64,000 nt of DNA from VBAU01 sp036005185 (GCA_036005185.1 DASYQS010000057.1:80772-144771), one strand, 5' to 3'; positions 8,360-19,800 are shown, numbered from the stretch's first letter. Numbers and translations: made by a program. Notes: generated by a model not told the origin, from the letters alone.

Positions 8360-9457
8360 ATGATCGCTGACCGGTTTTGGGAATTGCTGTCTAAAAAGGT
8401 TTTTGCTGAAGCAAATGAGGCCGAATTAAAAGAATTCGAAGAGCTTCTTTTACATCGCAGCGATTGGAAAAATACATCGGAAATATTAGCCCTTCTGGCA
8501 CATCAGTCCCAACCAATTGAAAAAAATAATGAGAGTGAACAAGCTTTTGAGAAACACATCGAAAGGCTTAAAAAAACCGACATTGATTTCATAGGGCTTT
8601 ATCCGGAAGATCACCAGACGATCGTTGAAGAAGAAAGGAGCTCCAAGTTTACAAAATGGGCGCTTCCTATTGGCGTGCTTGCAATTATTGTTTTTATATT
8701 TTTAATTATAAAGAATGGTATTGTACGTTCTGATAATACAACCGAAAACCAGCCGCCGCTTAGCCAGGTAACTACAAAACCTGGTTCAAAAACACAAATT
8801 CAGTTACCAGATGGTTCCATTGTTTGGTTGAATGCAAACAGCAACCTCACTTACGATAAGGATTTTGGTAAAACCTTACGGGAAGTAAAACTTACAGGCG
8901 AGGCTTTTTTTGATGTAGTAAAGGATCATGCTCACCCATTTGTCATCCATACAAAAGTGATTGATGTAAAAGTATTGGGCACGCAATTCAACGTAAAGGC
9001 ATATCCCAATGAAGCCTATACGGAAACCAGCCTTATAAGAGGTAGTGTAGAAGTAACTGTGAAAAACCGATCTAACGAAAAACATTACCTCAAACCAAAT
9101 GAAAAAATTAGCGTTGCAAACAATATGGAGAGTGAAACGGCAGGGGTTGAAACTCACTCAAAACCTTTGATTTTGACTGAGACTTTGACATATTATCATG
9201 CAGACAGCACCGTCATTGAAACATCTTGGGTTGATAACAAACTTACATTCCAGGAAAATGAAACTTTCAGACAGGTAGCACTAAAAATGGAACGTTGGTA
9301 TGGAGTCAATATCAGTTTTGCAGATGAAGAAGTAGCCGAAATTCGTCTGTATGGAAGCTTTACAAGTGAAACGATCAATCAGGCATTAGAGGCCTTGCAT
9401 GAAGGCTTCGGATTCAACTATAAAATCACGGGAAATAATATTCTAATCACAAAATAA
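8360..9457 (+). CDS. FecR-family anti-sigma factor
   Basis: The product has a cytoplasmic anti-sigma N-terminal part, one transmembrane helix (WALPIGVLAIIVFIFLIIK, about residues 100-118) and a periplasmic FecR domain (TKPGSKTQIQLPDGSIVWLN, then LTGEAFFDVVKD and VLGTQFNVKAY), ending in the DUF4974 region. I prefer ATG 8360 (MIADRFWELL) over a TTG two codons earlier. It should hold the neighbouring sigma factor inactive and receive the signal from the SusC STN domain. Placed between sigma and susC as usual. Confidence 0.93.
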   Translation: MIADRFWELLSKKVFAEANEAELKEFEELLLHRSDWKNTSEILALLAHQSQPIEKNNESEQAFEKHIERLKKTDIDFIGLYPEDHQTIVEEERSSKFTKWALPIGVLAIIVFIFLIIKNGIVRSDNTTENQPPLSQVTTKPGSKTQIQLPDGSIVWLNANSNLTYDKDFGKTLREVKLTGEAFFDVVKDHAHPFVIHTKVIDVKVLGTQFNVKAYPNEAYTETSLIRGSVEVTVKNRSNEKHYLKPNEKISVANNMESETAGVETHSKPLILTETLTYYHADSTVIETSWVDNKLTFQENETFRQVALKMERWYGVNISFADEEVAEIRLYGSFTSETINQALEALHEGFGFNYKITGNNILITK

Positions 9458-9516
9458 TTTAAACAAAACGATTGCTTATGCTGCCAATTAATACTTCCTA
9501 AAGCTTTTAATAAAAA

Positions 9517-9542
9517 CGGGACTCTGTTGCCGCAGAATCCCG
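9517..9542 (+). promoter_or_regulatory. Leader hairpin upstream of susC
   Basis: CGGGACTCTG and CAGAATCCCG pair in an imperfect stem (nine of ten pairs) around a short loop. A second small hairpin, GAGCT-AAA-AGCTC, lies at 9567-9579, close to the susC start at 9607. Neither is followed by a T tract, so they are not simple terminators. They may affect mRNA stability or translation of susC relative to fecR. Function is inferred only from position. Confidence 0.45.
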
Positions 9543-9606
9543 CAAGGTTAAACAGTTCTGGTTAAAGAGCTAAAAGCTCAGATTATCTAACCTTTTAATT
9601 GAACGT

Positions 9607-12600
9607 ATGAATAAAATTACAAACCAACATGCTTTACTACAAGTCTATTATTTTAAAAAATTTGTAAGGATTATGAGATTGATGATTGCCTGTTTGCTGG
9701 TAGCTTGTTTGCATGTATCTGCCACCGGTCATTCGCAGGAAAAAATCACATTAAATCTTAAATCGGTTGAGCTGCGTAAAGCGCTAATTGCTATTGAGAA
9801 AAAAACTGATTATCGTTTTTTATTCAACGAAAAACTGGTTGCCCATAGACCGAAAGTCGATGTAAATGTGGTGGAAACCCCGGTAATTCAAGTACTGAAC
9901 CAATTGCTCGAAAATACCGGGATTACTTATAAGGTATTGGGGAATAAACTTGTGGTTTTAAAAGCAACTTCTGAAGAAGCAAGCCTCGCGGATTTGCAAG
10001 ATGTTCGTGTAACTGGTAAAGTAACCGGTGCCGGGGGCGAAGGATTGGCAGGGGTTTCAATTACGGTAAAAGGAACCCGTAATGGCACTACAACGGATGC
10101 CAGCGGAAATTTTGCTATTACAGTTCCTGATAATGCGGTGTTGGTATTTAGTTATGTAGGATATGAAGCGAAAGAGGTTGCCGTAGCCGGTCAATCTACA
10201 CTTAACGTGCAGTTAACCGAGTCGGTAAGGGTACAAGAACAAGTTGTAGTAATTGGATATGGTACAGCGAGCAAAAGAGACTTAACAGGATCAATTACAA
10301 AAATATCGGGAGAAGAAGTAGCTGACAAACCCAATACCAATCCAATAGCTTCATTACAAAGCAAAGTGCCGGGTTTGTATGTGGTAAATAATGGCACTCC
10401 AGGCAAGGCGCCTGATATTAGAATAAGAGGCACATCCAGCATAGGTAATTTAAAACCTCTTTATATAGTGGATGGTATTTTTCAGGATAATATTGATTAT
10501 ATAAACCCCAACGATATTGAATCGATTGAAATTTTAAAAGACCCTTCTTCGCTGGCAATATTTGGAGTAAAAGGAGCCACAGGTGTAATAGCTATAACAA
10601 CCAAGAGAGCCAAGGTTGGTCAAACCATAGTGAATTACAATTTTACCTACGGGTTTAAAAAACTGGTTGACAAAATAGAAATGGCCAGCGCCAGTGAATT
10701 TGATACATTATATGGTGAGGAAGCTGCCAATAACGGCGTAACCAACCCCAATTATTCTGTATTAAAAGGAGCAAATAACACCGACTGGATCGATGCAGTA
10801 ACCCGGACAGGAAAATATCATTCACACAATCTTTCGGTTTCAGGTACCGGTGAAAAAAATAGATTCAGTCTTGGGCTGGGTTTTGTAGATGACGAAGGCA
10901 TTATTATACATGAGAAGCAGCGTAAATACCTGCTTTCATTTACCGATGAATTTAAAGTGACAAAAAACATAAAAGTGGGTTTGATATTCAACACATCCCG
11001 TCTCGAAAACCCTTATGATGCCACTAGTAAATTAGATGATGCCCGTAAAGTAATGCCCAATGTTTCTGCCGAGCCCAAAACTTTTCGGGTTAGAGATCCT
11101 TACAAATCTGTTTATGACTCGATTAACATACCCATTTACTCAGGCCTGGTTACTGCCATTCAAAACTCGGGTGTGGTAAATCCTGTATTGGAAATTGAAA
11201 ATACTTGGGACAAAACCATAAACCGTGAACAACGGTATGTGGGCAGCGCTTATATAGATGTGAACGTATTAAAAAACTTAAATGCGAGAGCTACCTGGTA
11301 TGCAGACCTTAGCAATGTGAACGAACGAATATATTCTCCGCTTTATTATGCATACAATCCATTGACAGATCTGCCCTATTTATATTCTGCTAATCAAACT
11401 AGCGTAGAACAAAAATTAACAGATTATAAAAAGTACCAGCAGGATTATGTGCTTACCTACAAAAACAGGTTTGGTGATCATGGATTAACTCTTACCGGCG
11501 GTTTTACTACTTATTACTTTGGTTATTTCTATAATCAGGCCAAATCAGTCGGTGGTGGTGTAGGCAATTTACCCATACCCAACGATAAAAATAAATGGTA
11601 TGTGAACAACGGTTTTGGAACAGTAGGCCAGGGCGGTGCCACCAGCACACAATATGAAAATACTACGGTGTCTTACCTAGCAAGGGCCTTATATAATTTC
11701 AGAAATAAGTATTACTTAAATGCTTCTTTCCGTGACGATGCCTCTTCGCAAATTCCAGAAAAAAACCGTCATCAGCAATTTTGGGCCGTAGGCGCTGCTT
11801 GGGAAATAGGCAAAGAAGAATTTATGAAAAACATACCTCAGATCAACTTTTTAAAACTTAAAGGTTCTGTAGGTGTACTGGGAAATCAGAGTACATATTT
11901 TGGTACAAGCAGCACAGTGCCTTATATTGCCTACCCAGGCATTAATACAGGAAACTACAGTGTATTTGGCACAGGCGCTTTCCTCGCGGCTACCCCCAAA
12001 TACCAAAAGAACACAGATTTGAAATGGGAAGTCATCAATGCTTATGAGGCGGGTTTAGAATTAAATGGCTTTGACAACAGGCTTCATTTTGAGTTCAACT
12101 ATTACAACAAGACTACAAAAGACATGATGGCCTATATCGACCGGGGTTCCCTCGGCCTTTTACCTATTTTGCAAAACGGAGGTAAAATCAAAAACTGGGG
12201 CGAGGAGCTATTGGCCACATGGAACCAATCCATCAATAAAGACTGGAGTGTTTCAATAGGTGGTAACATCACCTTTCAGAAAAATAAAATATTAGCGCTT
12301 TCCGAAGATCTGGCGGGCGGTGTAATTATTGATGCTCGGGCCAATAACGGTTCTGCCGAAGCCAGAACACTGGTTGGTCATCCGATTGGTTCTTTCTTTG
12401 GATATGTGGTGGAGGGGATATATCAAACCAACCTCGACCTATTGCTTTCGCCCTTTGCGGGAAGTTTAGGCAGTTATTATCCAGGGGATTTTAAATTTAA
12501 GGATGTGAACGGCGATGGAGTTATCAGTGATAAAGACCGTACTGTTATTGGTAACCCTTCCCCCGACTTCATATACGGAGGCAGTGTTGGTGTAAAATAT

Positions 12601-13047
12601 CGCAGTTTCACTTTGGATGTAGATTTCGGTGGTGTTTATGGAAATGAAATTTTCAGAGTATGGGGGGCTTTGGAATCGCCTTTCCAAAGAACCAACTATC
12701 CTGCGTTAAAAATTGATCGCTGGCATGGGCCCGGTACTTCCAACTGGGAGCCGATCCTCAGCCTAGCTCATCGTTTCAATTACAATGGCTCCACTTATAA
12801 TATTGAGGACGGAAGTTATTTCAGGATAAGGAACCTGCAGCTTGGTTATACTATTAATCCCAAAGTTTTATCGCAAATAAAAGTCAAGAACATTCGCGTT
12901 TTTGTAAATGTACAGAATCTTAAGACGTGGAAAAATAATAATGGGTACACTGCCGAATTTGGCGGCCGGGCTACAGCATTTGGATTTGATGAAGCTGGTG
13001 GTGCAATACCCCGTGTAACAACATTCGGAGCCAACATTACTTTTTAA
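9607..13047 (+). CDS. susC: SusC/RagA-type TonB-dependent transporter with STN signalling domain
   Basis: The 1146-residue outer-membrane protein has a signal segment near residues 22-42, an STN domain at about 48-115 (ITLNLKSVELRKALIAIEKK), a CarboxypepD_reg-like domain at about 133-205 (ITVKGTRNGTTTDASGNFAI), a TonB box-like VVVIGYGT, a plug (SLQSKVPGLYV, IRIRGTSSIG, PLYIVDGIF, IEILKDPSSLAIFGVKGATGV) and a long beta-barrel ending in F (VTTFGANITF). It imports oligosaccharides together with SusD using TonB energy. The STN domain marks it as the sensor that signals to the FecR just upstream. susD follows 29 bases later. Confidence 0.96.
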   Translation: MNKITNQHALLQVYYFKKFVRIMRLMIACLLVACLHVSATGHSQEKITLNLKSVELRKALIAIEKKTDYRFLFNEKLVAHRPKVDVNVVETPVIQVLNQLLENTGITYKVLGNKLVVLKATSEEASLADLQDVRVTGKVTGAGGEGLAGVSITVKGTRNGTTTDASGNFAITVPDNAVLVFSYVGYEAKEVAVAGQSTLNVQLTESVRVQEQVVVIGYGTASKRDLTGSITKISGEEVADKPNTNPIASLQSKVPGLYVVNNGTPGKAPDIRIRGTSSIGNLKPLYIVDGIFQDNIDYINPNDIESIEILKDPSSLAIFGVKGATGVIAITTKRAKVGQTIVNYNFTYGFKKLVDKIEMASASEFDTLYGEEAANNGVTNPNYSVLKGANNTDWIDAVTRTGKYHSHNLSVSGTGEKNRFSLGLGFVDDEGIIIHEKQRKYLLSFTDEFKVTKNIKVGLIFNTSRLENPYDATSKLDDARKVMPNVSAEPKTFRVRDPYKSVYDSINIPIYSGLVTAIQNSGVVNPVLEIENTWDKTINREQRYVGSAYIDVNVLKNLNARATWYADLSNVNERIYSPLYYAYNPLTDLPYLYSANQTSVEQKLTDYKKYQQDYVLTYKNRFGDHGLTLTGGFTTYYFGYFYNQAKSVGGGVGNLPIPNDKNKWYVNNGFGTVGQGGATSTQYENTTVSYLARALYNFRNKYYLNASFRDDASSQIPEKNRHQQFWAVGAAWEIGKEEFMKNIPQINFLKLKGSVGVLGNQSTYFGTSSTVPYIAYPGINTGNYSVFGTGAFLAATPKYQKNTDLKWEVINAYEAGLELNGFDNRLHFEFNYYNKTTKDMMAYIDRGSLGLLPILQNGGKIKNWGEELLATWNQSINKDWSVSIGGNITFQKNKILALSEDLAGGVIIDARANNGSAEARTLVGHPIGSFFGYVVEGIYQTNLDLLLSPFAGSLGSYYPGDFKFKDVNGDGVISDKDRTVIGNPSPDFIYGGSVGVKYRSFTLDVDFGGVYGNEIFRVWGALESPFQRTNYPALKIDRWHGPGTSNWEPILSLAHRFNYNGSTYNIEDGSYFRIRNLQLGYTINPKVLSQIKVKNIRVFVNVQNLKTWKNNNGYTAEFGGRATAFGFDEAGGAIPRVTTFGANITF

Positions 13048-13076
13048 ATCAATTAGCCAATTAAAATTATTGAACG

Positions 13077-14615
13077 ATGAAAACGATAAATCAAAAAATC
13101 TGGCAGCTTGGAACAGTAATGTTACTGATCGCTACATTACTGGGTTGTAAAAAGTTCCTGGATAGAAAACCTCTAGAAGGTGTGCTGGACGATTATGGTT
13201 TGGAACAACAGGTACAAGGACTCTATTATACACTAAGAGATTATGCAGGATTTAATTCGCTTCCCTGGCTTGATTTTCACAGCATACGTGATGACGATGC
13301 CCAAAAAGGAAGTTCGATAAGTGACGGCCAGGAAATTAATGCCGAGTTCGAAACCTTTCAATACACAAAAGACGATTGGGCTACCAATACATATTGGAAC
13401 GATCATTTTTATTTGATTCATACTTGCAATTCAATTTTGGATTTAGCAGCAACACTTTCAGCAAACGATGAATTAACAATTCGCAATATCGCCGAGACCA
13501 AATTTTTCAGAGCATACAGTTATTTCGAATTGGTGAGGGCATATGGTGAAGTGCCGCTTTTTGAACATTATCCTGCTACAGGTAAAGAGGCTGTAAAAGC
13601 CAAATCTCCGGTTGCGGATATTTATGCATTAATTGAAAAAGACCTCAAAGAGGCTGCAGGTGTCTTACCACTTACCTGGGCTACCAGTTCAGGCAACGAT
13701 TTTCCGGGCAGGCTTACTTCAGGTGCGGCTCATACACTTTTAGCACAGGTTTACATATGGCAACAAAAATGGAGTCAGGCCTTGACAGAATGTAACACTG
13801 TTATCAACAGTGGTCAATATCAGCTCCTTCCTAATTTTCAAGATATTTGGAAAGATGGATTAGGAGGCGCTGGTAAAAACAGTAAAGAATCCATTTTCGA
13901 AATTCAGTGTTGGACTGGAGCTAACGGCTCTCCATATTATGGTTCATTTTGGGGTACTTCTCAAAACGTTAGACAGGGTGGCGCGACCAACGAGTGGAAC
14001 CTTGGTTGGGGATGGAATACACCTACTGACAAGTTGGAAAGCCAATGGAGTAATACCGACCCCCGCAAACGCAAAACTATTCTCTATTCCGGTCAGTCTG
14101 ACGGCGGGCCGGCTGAAGGTGGCTATGGCGCTACTTTACCTCCATATCCAACACTGGATCAAAAATATTGGAACAAGAAAGTATATTCAGATCCGGCCAT
14201 GAGGCAATTTACTGGTGAAATAGCTGCAAATGGCGGCGCTTCGTGGATAAGCCATAGGGTATTACGTTATGCAGATGTGATTTTAATGAAAGCTGAAGCT
14301 GCTAATGAAACTGGAGATGGGGCAACTGCAGCTGCTATGCTTGAATTGATTAGGGCTCGTGCCCGTGGTGGAAACAATGCTGTTTTACCTTTTGTAGCTT
14401 TTGCTAGTAAGGATCAGATGAGAGCTGCCATCAAAAGCGATAGACGGTGGGAATTTGCAATGGAAGGATACAGGTTTTATGATTTGGTTCGTTGGAACGA
14501 TGCATCAGCCGAACTGGGCTCTTTGGGATATACCAACCGTTGTCGCTATTATCCTATCCCACAAAAAGCAATTGACTTGTCAGGAGGAGTGCTGGCTCAA
14601 AATTCAGAATGGTAA
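13077..14615 (+). CDS. susD: SusD/RagB-type glycan-binding lipoprotein
   Basis: The 512-residue protein has a lipoprotein signal (LLIATLLGCKKFLDRKPLEG, Cys near residue 23), then the SusD-like region with TPR helices (ETKFFRAYSYFELVRAYGEVPL, typical of the family) and the C-terminal RagB part (MRAAIKSDRRWEFAMEGYRFYDLVRW, then YYPIPQKAIDL). It forms the lid over the SusC pore and captures the glycan at the cell surface. It is read in the same direction 29 bases after susC. Confidence 0.96.
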   Translation: MKTINQKIWQLGTVMLLIATLLGCKKFLDRKPLEGVLDDYGLEQQVQGLYYTLRDYAGFNSLPWLDFHSIRDDDAQKGSSISDGQEINAEFETFQYTKDDWATNTYWNDHFYLIHTCNSILDLAATLSANDELTIRNIAETKFFRAYSYFELVRAYGEVPLFEHYPATGKEAVKAKSPVADIYALIEKDLKEAAGVLPLTWATSSGNDFPGRLTSGAAHTLLAQVYIWQQKWSQALTECNTVINSGQYQLLPNFQDIWKDGLGGAGKNSKESIFEIQCWTGANGSPYYGSFWGTSQNVRQGGATNEWNLGWGWNTPTDKLESQWSNTDPRKRKTILYSGQSDGGPAEGGYGATLPPYPTLDQKYWNKKVYSDPAMRQFTGEIAANGGASWISHRVLRYADVILMKAEAANETGDGATAAAMLELIRARARGGNNAVLPFVAFASKDQMRAAIKSDRRWEFAMEGYRFYDLVRWNDASAELGSLGYTNRCRYYPIPQKAIDLSGGVLAQNSEW

Positions 14616-14647
14616 AACTATTTCAAACAAAATAAAATATTAATAAA

Positions 14648-15520
14648 ATGAAGAAGCCATATCTATTTTTATTTGGGGTATTGTGGATTTCGTTGATGGC
14701 GGTAACCAGTTGCCAAAAAATGAACAGACCGGCCTTAGGTGACTTTCCTAAAGACTACACTACAACACCTACTACGCCGCTGAGATTTTTTGTGCCTTTT
14801 GATTCTAGCGCACCCGAACACAGTCAAATTAATAAGAGGTTTAGAGATAGCATATCTAATTATCCGAGTTTTTTTCCCTCAAGCGATGTAAAAGTAGTGC
14901 CAGGGATTAAAGCAACGGCAGCAGGTGGTGGTGCGGTAGTTTATACAAGCGCTAATGATTGGGGAAAATCCTCCAGTTTTACCGTTGCTTTTTGGGAAAA
15001 GAATACAGTTCCTCAAAATGAGCCACAATGGTTGTTCACATTACCATCAAAAGATGGGTGGACCAATTCTAATTTTACTGCTTATGTCGAACATCAGAAT
15101 GCCGGCTCTACCAGCACTAATGCAGTTATAAAACTAGTTTGGGGTGTTGATGCTGATCAGTGGTTTGAATTTAAAGACGCCAACAAAATGCCTGGAAATT
15201 TATTAAACAATCAATGGCATCATCTGGCCTTTGTTTATGACGAGACCACATCTAAGCTGGCCTATTATGTTGACGGCGTTGCATTAACAGGATTGCCAAG
15301 TAATCTTACCGATGTCAAAAAAGGTGCAAATCCACGCGGCCCTGCCCAATTTGCAAACCCTGTTGGTTTTGTGATAGGAGGCTGGTCAAAACAAGGTGGG
15401 TTTGGAGGAGCGCAGGATAGCTGGATACAGCCATGGAAAGGAGGCTTGGATCAATTCAGATTATACAATAAAGCGCTTTCTGCAACGGAAGTGGCTGCGT
15501 TGTATAATAGTAAATTGTAA
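14648..15520 (+). CDS. Surface lipoprotein with LamG/concanavalin-like domain
   Basis: The 290-residue protein has a lipobox (SLMAVTSC, Cys near 22) and a C-terminal LamG-3-like jelly roll: NNQWHHLAFVYDETTSKL, YYVDGVAL and the closing DQFRLYNKALSATEVAALYN, all hallmark strings. It takes the SusE/F or surface-glycan-binding position directly after susD and probably binds the target polysaccharide outside the cell. A hairpin terminator follows at 15543. The jelly-roll ending resembles that of the unlinked protein at 63071, although the N-terminal parts differ. Confidence 0.85.
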   Translation: MKKPYLFLFGVLWISLMAVTSCQKMNRPALGDFPKDYTTTPTTPLRFFVPFDSSAPEHSQINKRFRDSISNYPSFFPSSDVKVVPGIKATAAGGGAVVYTSANDWGKSSSFTVAFWEKNTVPQNEPQWLFTLPSKDGWTNSNFTAYVEHQNAGSTSTNAVIKLVWGVDADQWFEFKDANKMPGNLLNNQWHHLAFVYDETTSKLAYYVDGVALTGLPSNLTDVKKGANPRGPAQFANPVGFVIGGWSKQGGFGGAQDSWIQPWKGGLDQFRLYNKALSATEVAALYNSKL

Positions 15521-15542
15521 CTGTTTGAAGGAAAAAGTTGCG

Positions 15543-15575
15543 AATGGGCTGACACATAGTTCAGCCCATTTCTTT
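15543..15575 (+). terminator. Intrinsic terminator after the SusC/D/LamG genes
   Basis: AATGGGCTGA pairs with TCAGCCCATT around a seven-base loop and is followed by TCTTT. The stop of the LamG gene is 23 bases upstream. It may end most transcription of the SusC/D/LamG unit, leaving the enzyme genes to read-through or to their own promoter. Confidence 0.7.
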
Positions 15576-15601
15576 AAAAAATTGCTATACGCAAACTCAA
15601 A

Positions 15602-16852
15602 ATGGTTATTAGTGGCAATAAGCGTTGTGTGGTAATAATTGCCGCCATTATAGCAGGAATTTTAGTTTTCAATAGATGTTCAAGTTTCGACAAAAAAAAC
15701 AAAAAGGGAAGCCCTAAATTTTCAGATTTTTCGAGGTCAGAGGCCTGTTTCCGTTGCCATGATGAAATTTATAAAAAACATCTAAATACCGCTCATTTTA
15801 AATCTTCGGCACCAGCAGGAAAGGGATTGATAAAAGGAAGTTTTGATCCCGGACAAAATGAATTTTACTATAACGAGTTTTCAAAGGTTGTTATGGAAGA
15901 AAGAGGTGATAGTTTATATCAGGTTCATTATTTATTAGAAAAAGAAAAAGCTAAAAGCAAATTCGATATTGTTATCGGGTCTGGCAAAAAAGGCCAAAGT
16001 TATCTATCATGGAAAAGGCAAAGCTTGATTCAAATGCCCATCACTTATTTTACTCCGACAAATTCATGGTCAATCAGTCCTGGGTTTTCGACAGCAACTG
16101 TTGCATTTAATCGAGTAGTTACTTCACGGTGTCTGGAATGCCACAGTACATTTGTTCAGAAAACATCTTCCGAAGAAAAACACCCCGAAGAATTTGATCA
16201 ATCGAAAATCATTTATGGGATTAGTTGTGAAAAATGTCACGGTCCGGGAAAAGAACATGTAAAATTTCATAGCGAAAATCCATCGATAACACAAGCAAAA
16301 TACATTATAAATCCAGCAAAATTATTGAGGCAAATAAATCTTGATTTGTGCGCTTTATGTCACGGCGGAAGATTGGAAAAAATAAGACCTTCCTTTTCTT
16401 TTATAGCCGGAGATAGCCTTGGTGAATTTTTCAACATTCATAAAACTGCAGTATCGGGTGACAACATTGACGTACACGGAAATCAATTGGGCTCTCTTTC
16501 ATTTAGTAAATGCTTCACCAATTCCAACATGACGTGCGAAAGTTGTCATAATGTTCATGAAAATGAAACCGGGAAGTTGGAGACGTTTTCAGCAAGATGC
16601 ATGAATTGTCATTCAGTGGGGCATTCGAAAACCTGCGGGCTTACAAAAGAATTAGGAGAAATAATTAATCAGAATTGTTTAGACTGTCACATGCCTTTGC
16701 AACCATCACAAAGCATTGTAGTATTTCTGCAAGGAGAAATGATGCCCACTCATGCTAAATTGAGAAATCATTATATAAAAATTTATAAGGACGAATCTGA
16801 TAAAATCATCAAGTTTTTAAGATCGAATTCGGGCGCAAAATCACGCAACTAA
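15602..16852 (+). CDS. Seven-heme c-type cytochrome lipoprotein
   Basis: The 416-residue protein has seven CxxCH heme-binding motifs: CFRCH, CLECH, CEKCH, CALCH, CESCH, CMNCH and CLDCH. A hydrophobic N-terminal segment (VVIIAAIIAGILVFNRCSS) with a Cys indicates export, probably as a lipoprotein. Extra histidines (HGPGKEH, HVKFH, HNVHEN) could be distal ligands. It would carry electrons in the periplasm or at the outer membrane. It lies within the PUL, directly before the FG-GAP protein (18-base gap). The electron donor is unknown; the GMC dehydrogenase at 29771 is one speculative candidate. Unusual for a glycan locus. Confidence 0.9.
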   Translation: MVISGNKRCVVIIAAIIAGILVFNRCSSFDKKNKKGSPKFSDFSRSEACFRCHDEIYKKHLNTAHFKSSAPAGKGLIKGSFDPGQNEFYYNEFSKVVMEERGDSLYQVHYLLEKEKAKSKFDIVIGSGKKGQSYLSWKRQSLIQMPITYFTPTNSWSISPGFSTATVAFNRVVTSRCLECHSTFVQKTSSEEKHPEEFDQSKIIYGISCEKCHGPGKEHVKFHSENPSITQAKYIINPAKLLRQINLDLCALCHGGRLEKIRPSFSFIAGDSLGEFFNIHKTAVSGDNIDVHGNQLGSLSFSKCFTNSNMTCESCHNVHENETGKLETFSARCMNCHSVGHSKTCGLTKELGEIINQNCLDCHMPLQPSQSIVVFLQGEMMPTHAKLRNHYIKIYKDESDKIIKFLRSNSGAKSRN

Positions 16853-16870
16853 AAAATTATATCAGCCGAC

Positions 16871-19800
16871 ATGCGTTTATTGAGTGCAAACTTATTTTTT
16901 ATTATTGGGTCTTTAGCGGTAGCCACATCTTGTCGCAATAAGAATACTGTATTTGAATTTCTTCCAGCTTCAAAGACAGGCATTTCATTTGAAAATAAAC
17001 TTGGGGACAGACCTCTCTTTAATATCTTATACTACTTATATTACTACAATGGAGGCGGAGTAGCTACTGGCGATATTAATAATGATGGCTTAATGGATAT
17101 TTATTTTGCTGCAAACACGAAAGGCAATAACAAACTTTACCTGAATAAGGGAAATTTTGAATTTGAGGATATTACAGCTACCGCAGGTGTAAAAGGTTTA
17201 TCAGATTGGTGCAGTGGAGTTACAATGGCAGATGTAAATGGCGATGGCTTTTTAGATATATATGTTTCTACAGTCAGTGGTAGATATGAATTAAAAGGTC
17301 ATAATGAACTTTACATAAATAACAAGAACAATACTTTTACGGAGAGCAGCGAAAAATATGGTTTAAATACTTCATGTGCCACTACTCAAACTGCATTTTT
17401 TGATTATGATCATGATGGAGATTTGGATTGTTATATACTGAATCAATCGCATCATCCGCATCAAAATATTGTTGATACTTCACACCGCCATGCTTATGAT
17501 ACACTCTCTGGAGACCGATTGTATCGAAATGATATTTCAACGATTGGAAAATTTACTGATGTATCTCAACAGGTTGGGATTTATCAAAGCAATTTAGGTT
17601 ACGGTTTAGGGCTTGCCATTGCTGACATCAACAATGATGGTTGGGATGATATTTATGTGGGCAATGATTTTCATGAAAATGACTACTATTATGTCAATCA
17701 GAAAAATGGAACATTCAAAGAAGAAGGAGCTTCGCATTTTAAACATTATAGCCGGTTCAGCATGGGTAACGATGTTGCTGATTACAATAACGACGGTCAA
17801 CCGGATGTTATAACCGTTGATATGTTGCCACCAGATGAAAAAACAGTAAAAACATATGGAAGCGATGAAAATCCGGATATATACAAAGTGAAATTAGAAA
17901 TTCAGGGGTATCAAAAACAGTATTCCAGAAATTGCTTGCAGCGAAACAATGACGATGGTAGTTCATTTAGTGAAACGGGATTAATAGCAGGAGTCGCAGC
18001 AACAGATTGGAGTTGGGCACCTTTATTTGCAGATTTTGATAATGATGGCAATAAAGATTTATTTGTCTCAAGCGGCATCGTGAAGCGGCCGGTTGATCTG
18101 GACTACGTAAAGTTTGCTTCTGATTTAAAAGCAAAAGGAATGGATCGAACCAGTAAGTTTGATCAGGAGGCGATAGACGCAATGCCCGATGGATATTCAC
18201 ACCCATATTTTTTTAAAGGTAGCTCAAAGGAAAAATTTGATGATGTTAGCAGTGCTTGGGGAACTGGAAAAATGAAAGGTTACTATAACGGAGCCGCATA
18301 TGCCGATTTGGACAATGATGGCAACCTTGATATGGTAATAAACTGTATTGATGCCCCCGCTGTAATTTTAAAAAATAATTCTCCTAAAAAAAACTATTTG
18401 TCTCTTGTATTCAAAGGCGACAGCACAAACACTTTTGGAATCGGAGCCAAGGCATACCTTTTTAATAAAGGAAAACTTCAATACCAACAGCTGATGCTTA
18501 CCCGTGGTTTCCAATCTTCTTGTGAGCCCCGTTTACATTTTGGATTGGATTCTGCAAAAATTCTGGACAGTCTCCTAATTGTATGGCCCAATCAAAAATA
18601 TCAACTGCTTAAAAATGTAGCGTTGAACAAACAAATTATTTTTTTCGAGAAGGAAGCTTCTGGAAAATTTGATTACCATACATGGTTCCCAATTCAAAAA
18701 CATCTTTTTGAAAATGTAACCGATCAATTTGCTATTGCTTGGAGGCATACTGAAAATGATTTTCTGGATTATAATGTTCAATATCTGATACCGCATCTGG
18801 AATCCACACGAGGGCCTAAGCTGGCTGTTGCCGATGTAAATAAAGATGGGTTAGCCGATTTTTATGTATGTGGAGCAAAGGGGCAACCGGGAAGCCTTAT
18901 GATGCAAAACAAAAATGGCTCATTCACTCCTATCGATACGGCTTTATTCAATAAGTTCGCAGTCTGCGAGGATGTTGATGCAACATTTTTTGATGCCAAT
19001 GGAGATGGAAACTTGGATTTATGGGTGGTTAGTGGAGGAAATGAAATGCCCCAAAATGAATTGGCTTCTGCAGACCGTTTATTTATTAACAATGGTAATG
19101 GGCACTTTACCTCAGCCATAAACAATATTCCGCATTTATATGAAAACAAATCTTGTGTTGCAATAGCAGATATTGATAAGGACGGTGATAGTGATGTATT
19201 TGTCGGATTTTTATCAGACCCGATGAGGTATGGAATACCACAAAACTCTTATTTATACCTGAATGATGGCAAAGGAAAATTTTCTGTGGCAGATAATAAA
19301 ATATTGAATCTACTTAAAGTTGGCCTCGTTACTTCTGCTTCCTTCACCGACCTCAACAATGATTCCTGGCCGGATCTTGTAGTTACGGGAGAATGGATGC
19401 CGATAAAAATTTTTATTAATAACAAAGGAAGATTCATTGAACAAGATATTCCTGAATCAGCGGGCTTGTGGCAATCACTATATGCAACAGACATTAATAG
19501 TGATGGATATAATGATTTACTGGTGGGCAACTGGGGGCATAATTCAAAGCTATGGGCCGGAAAGAACGGACCATTGAAATTATATGTAAGAGATTTTGAC
19601 AATAATGGATCCATTGAACAGATCGTGTGCTATACTATTGATGGAAAAGAATACACGTTTTTGGCGAAAGATGAATTGGAGCGATCGCTGCCCGTTTTAA
19701 AAAAGGCTTATTTGAAATATAGTGAAGTGGCCGGTAAAACAGTACAATACATGTTTTACGACCTATTCAAGGATTATACAGAGCTAAAAGCAGAAACTCT

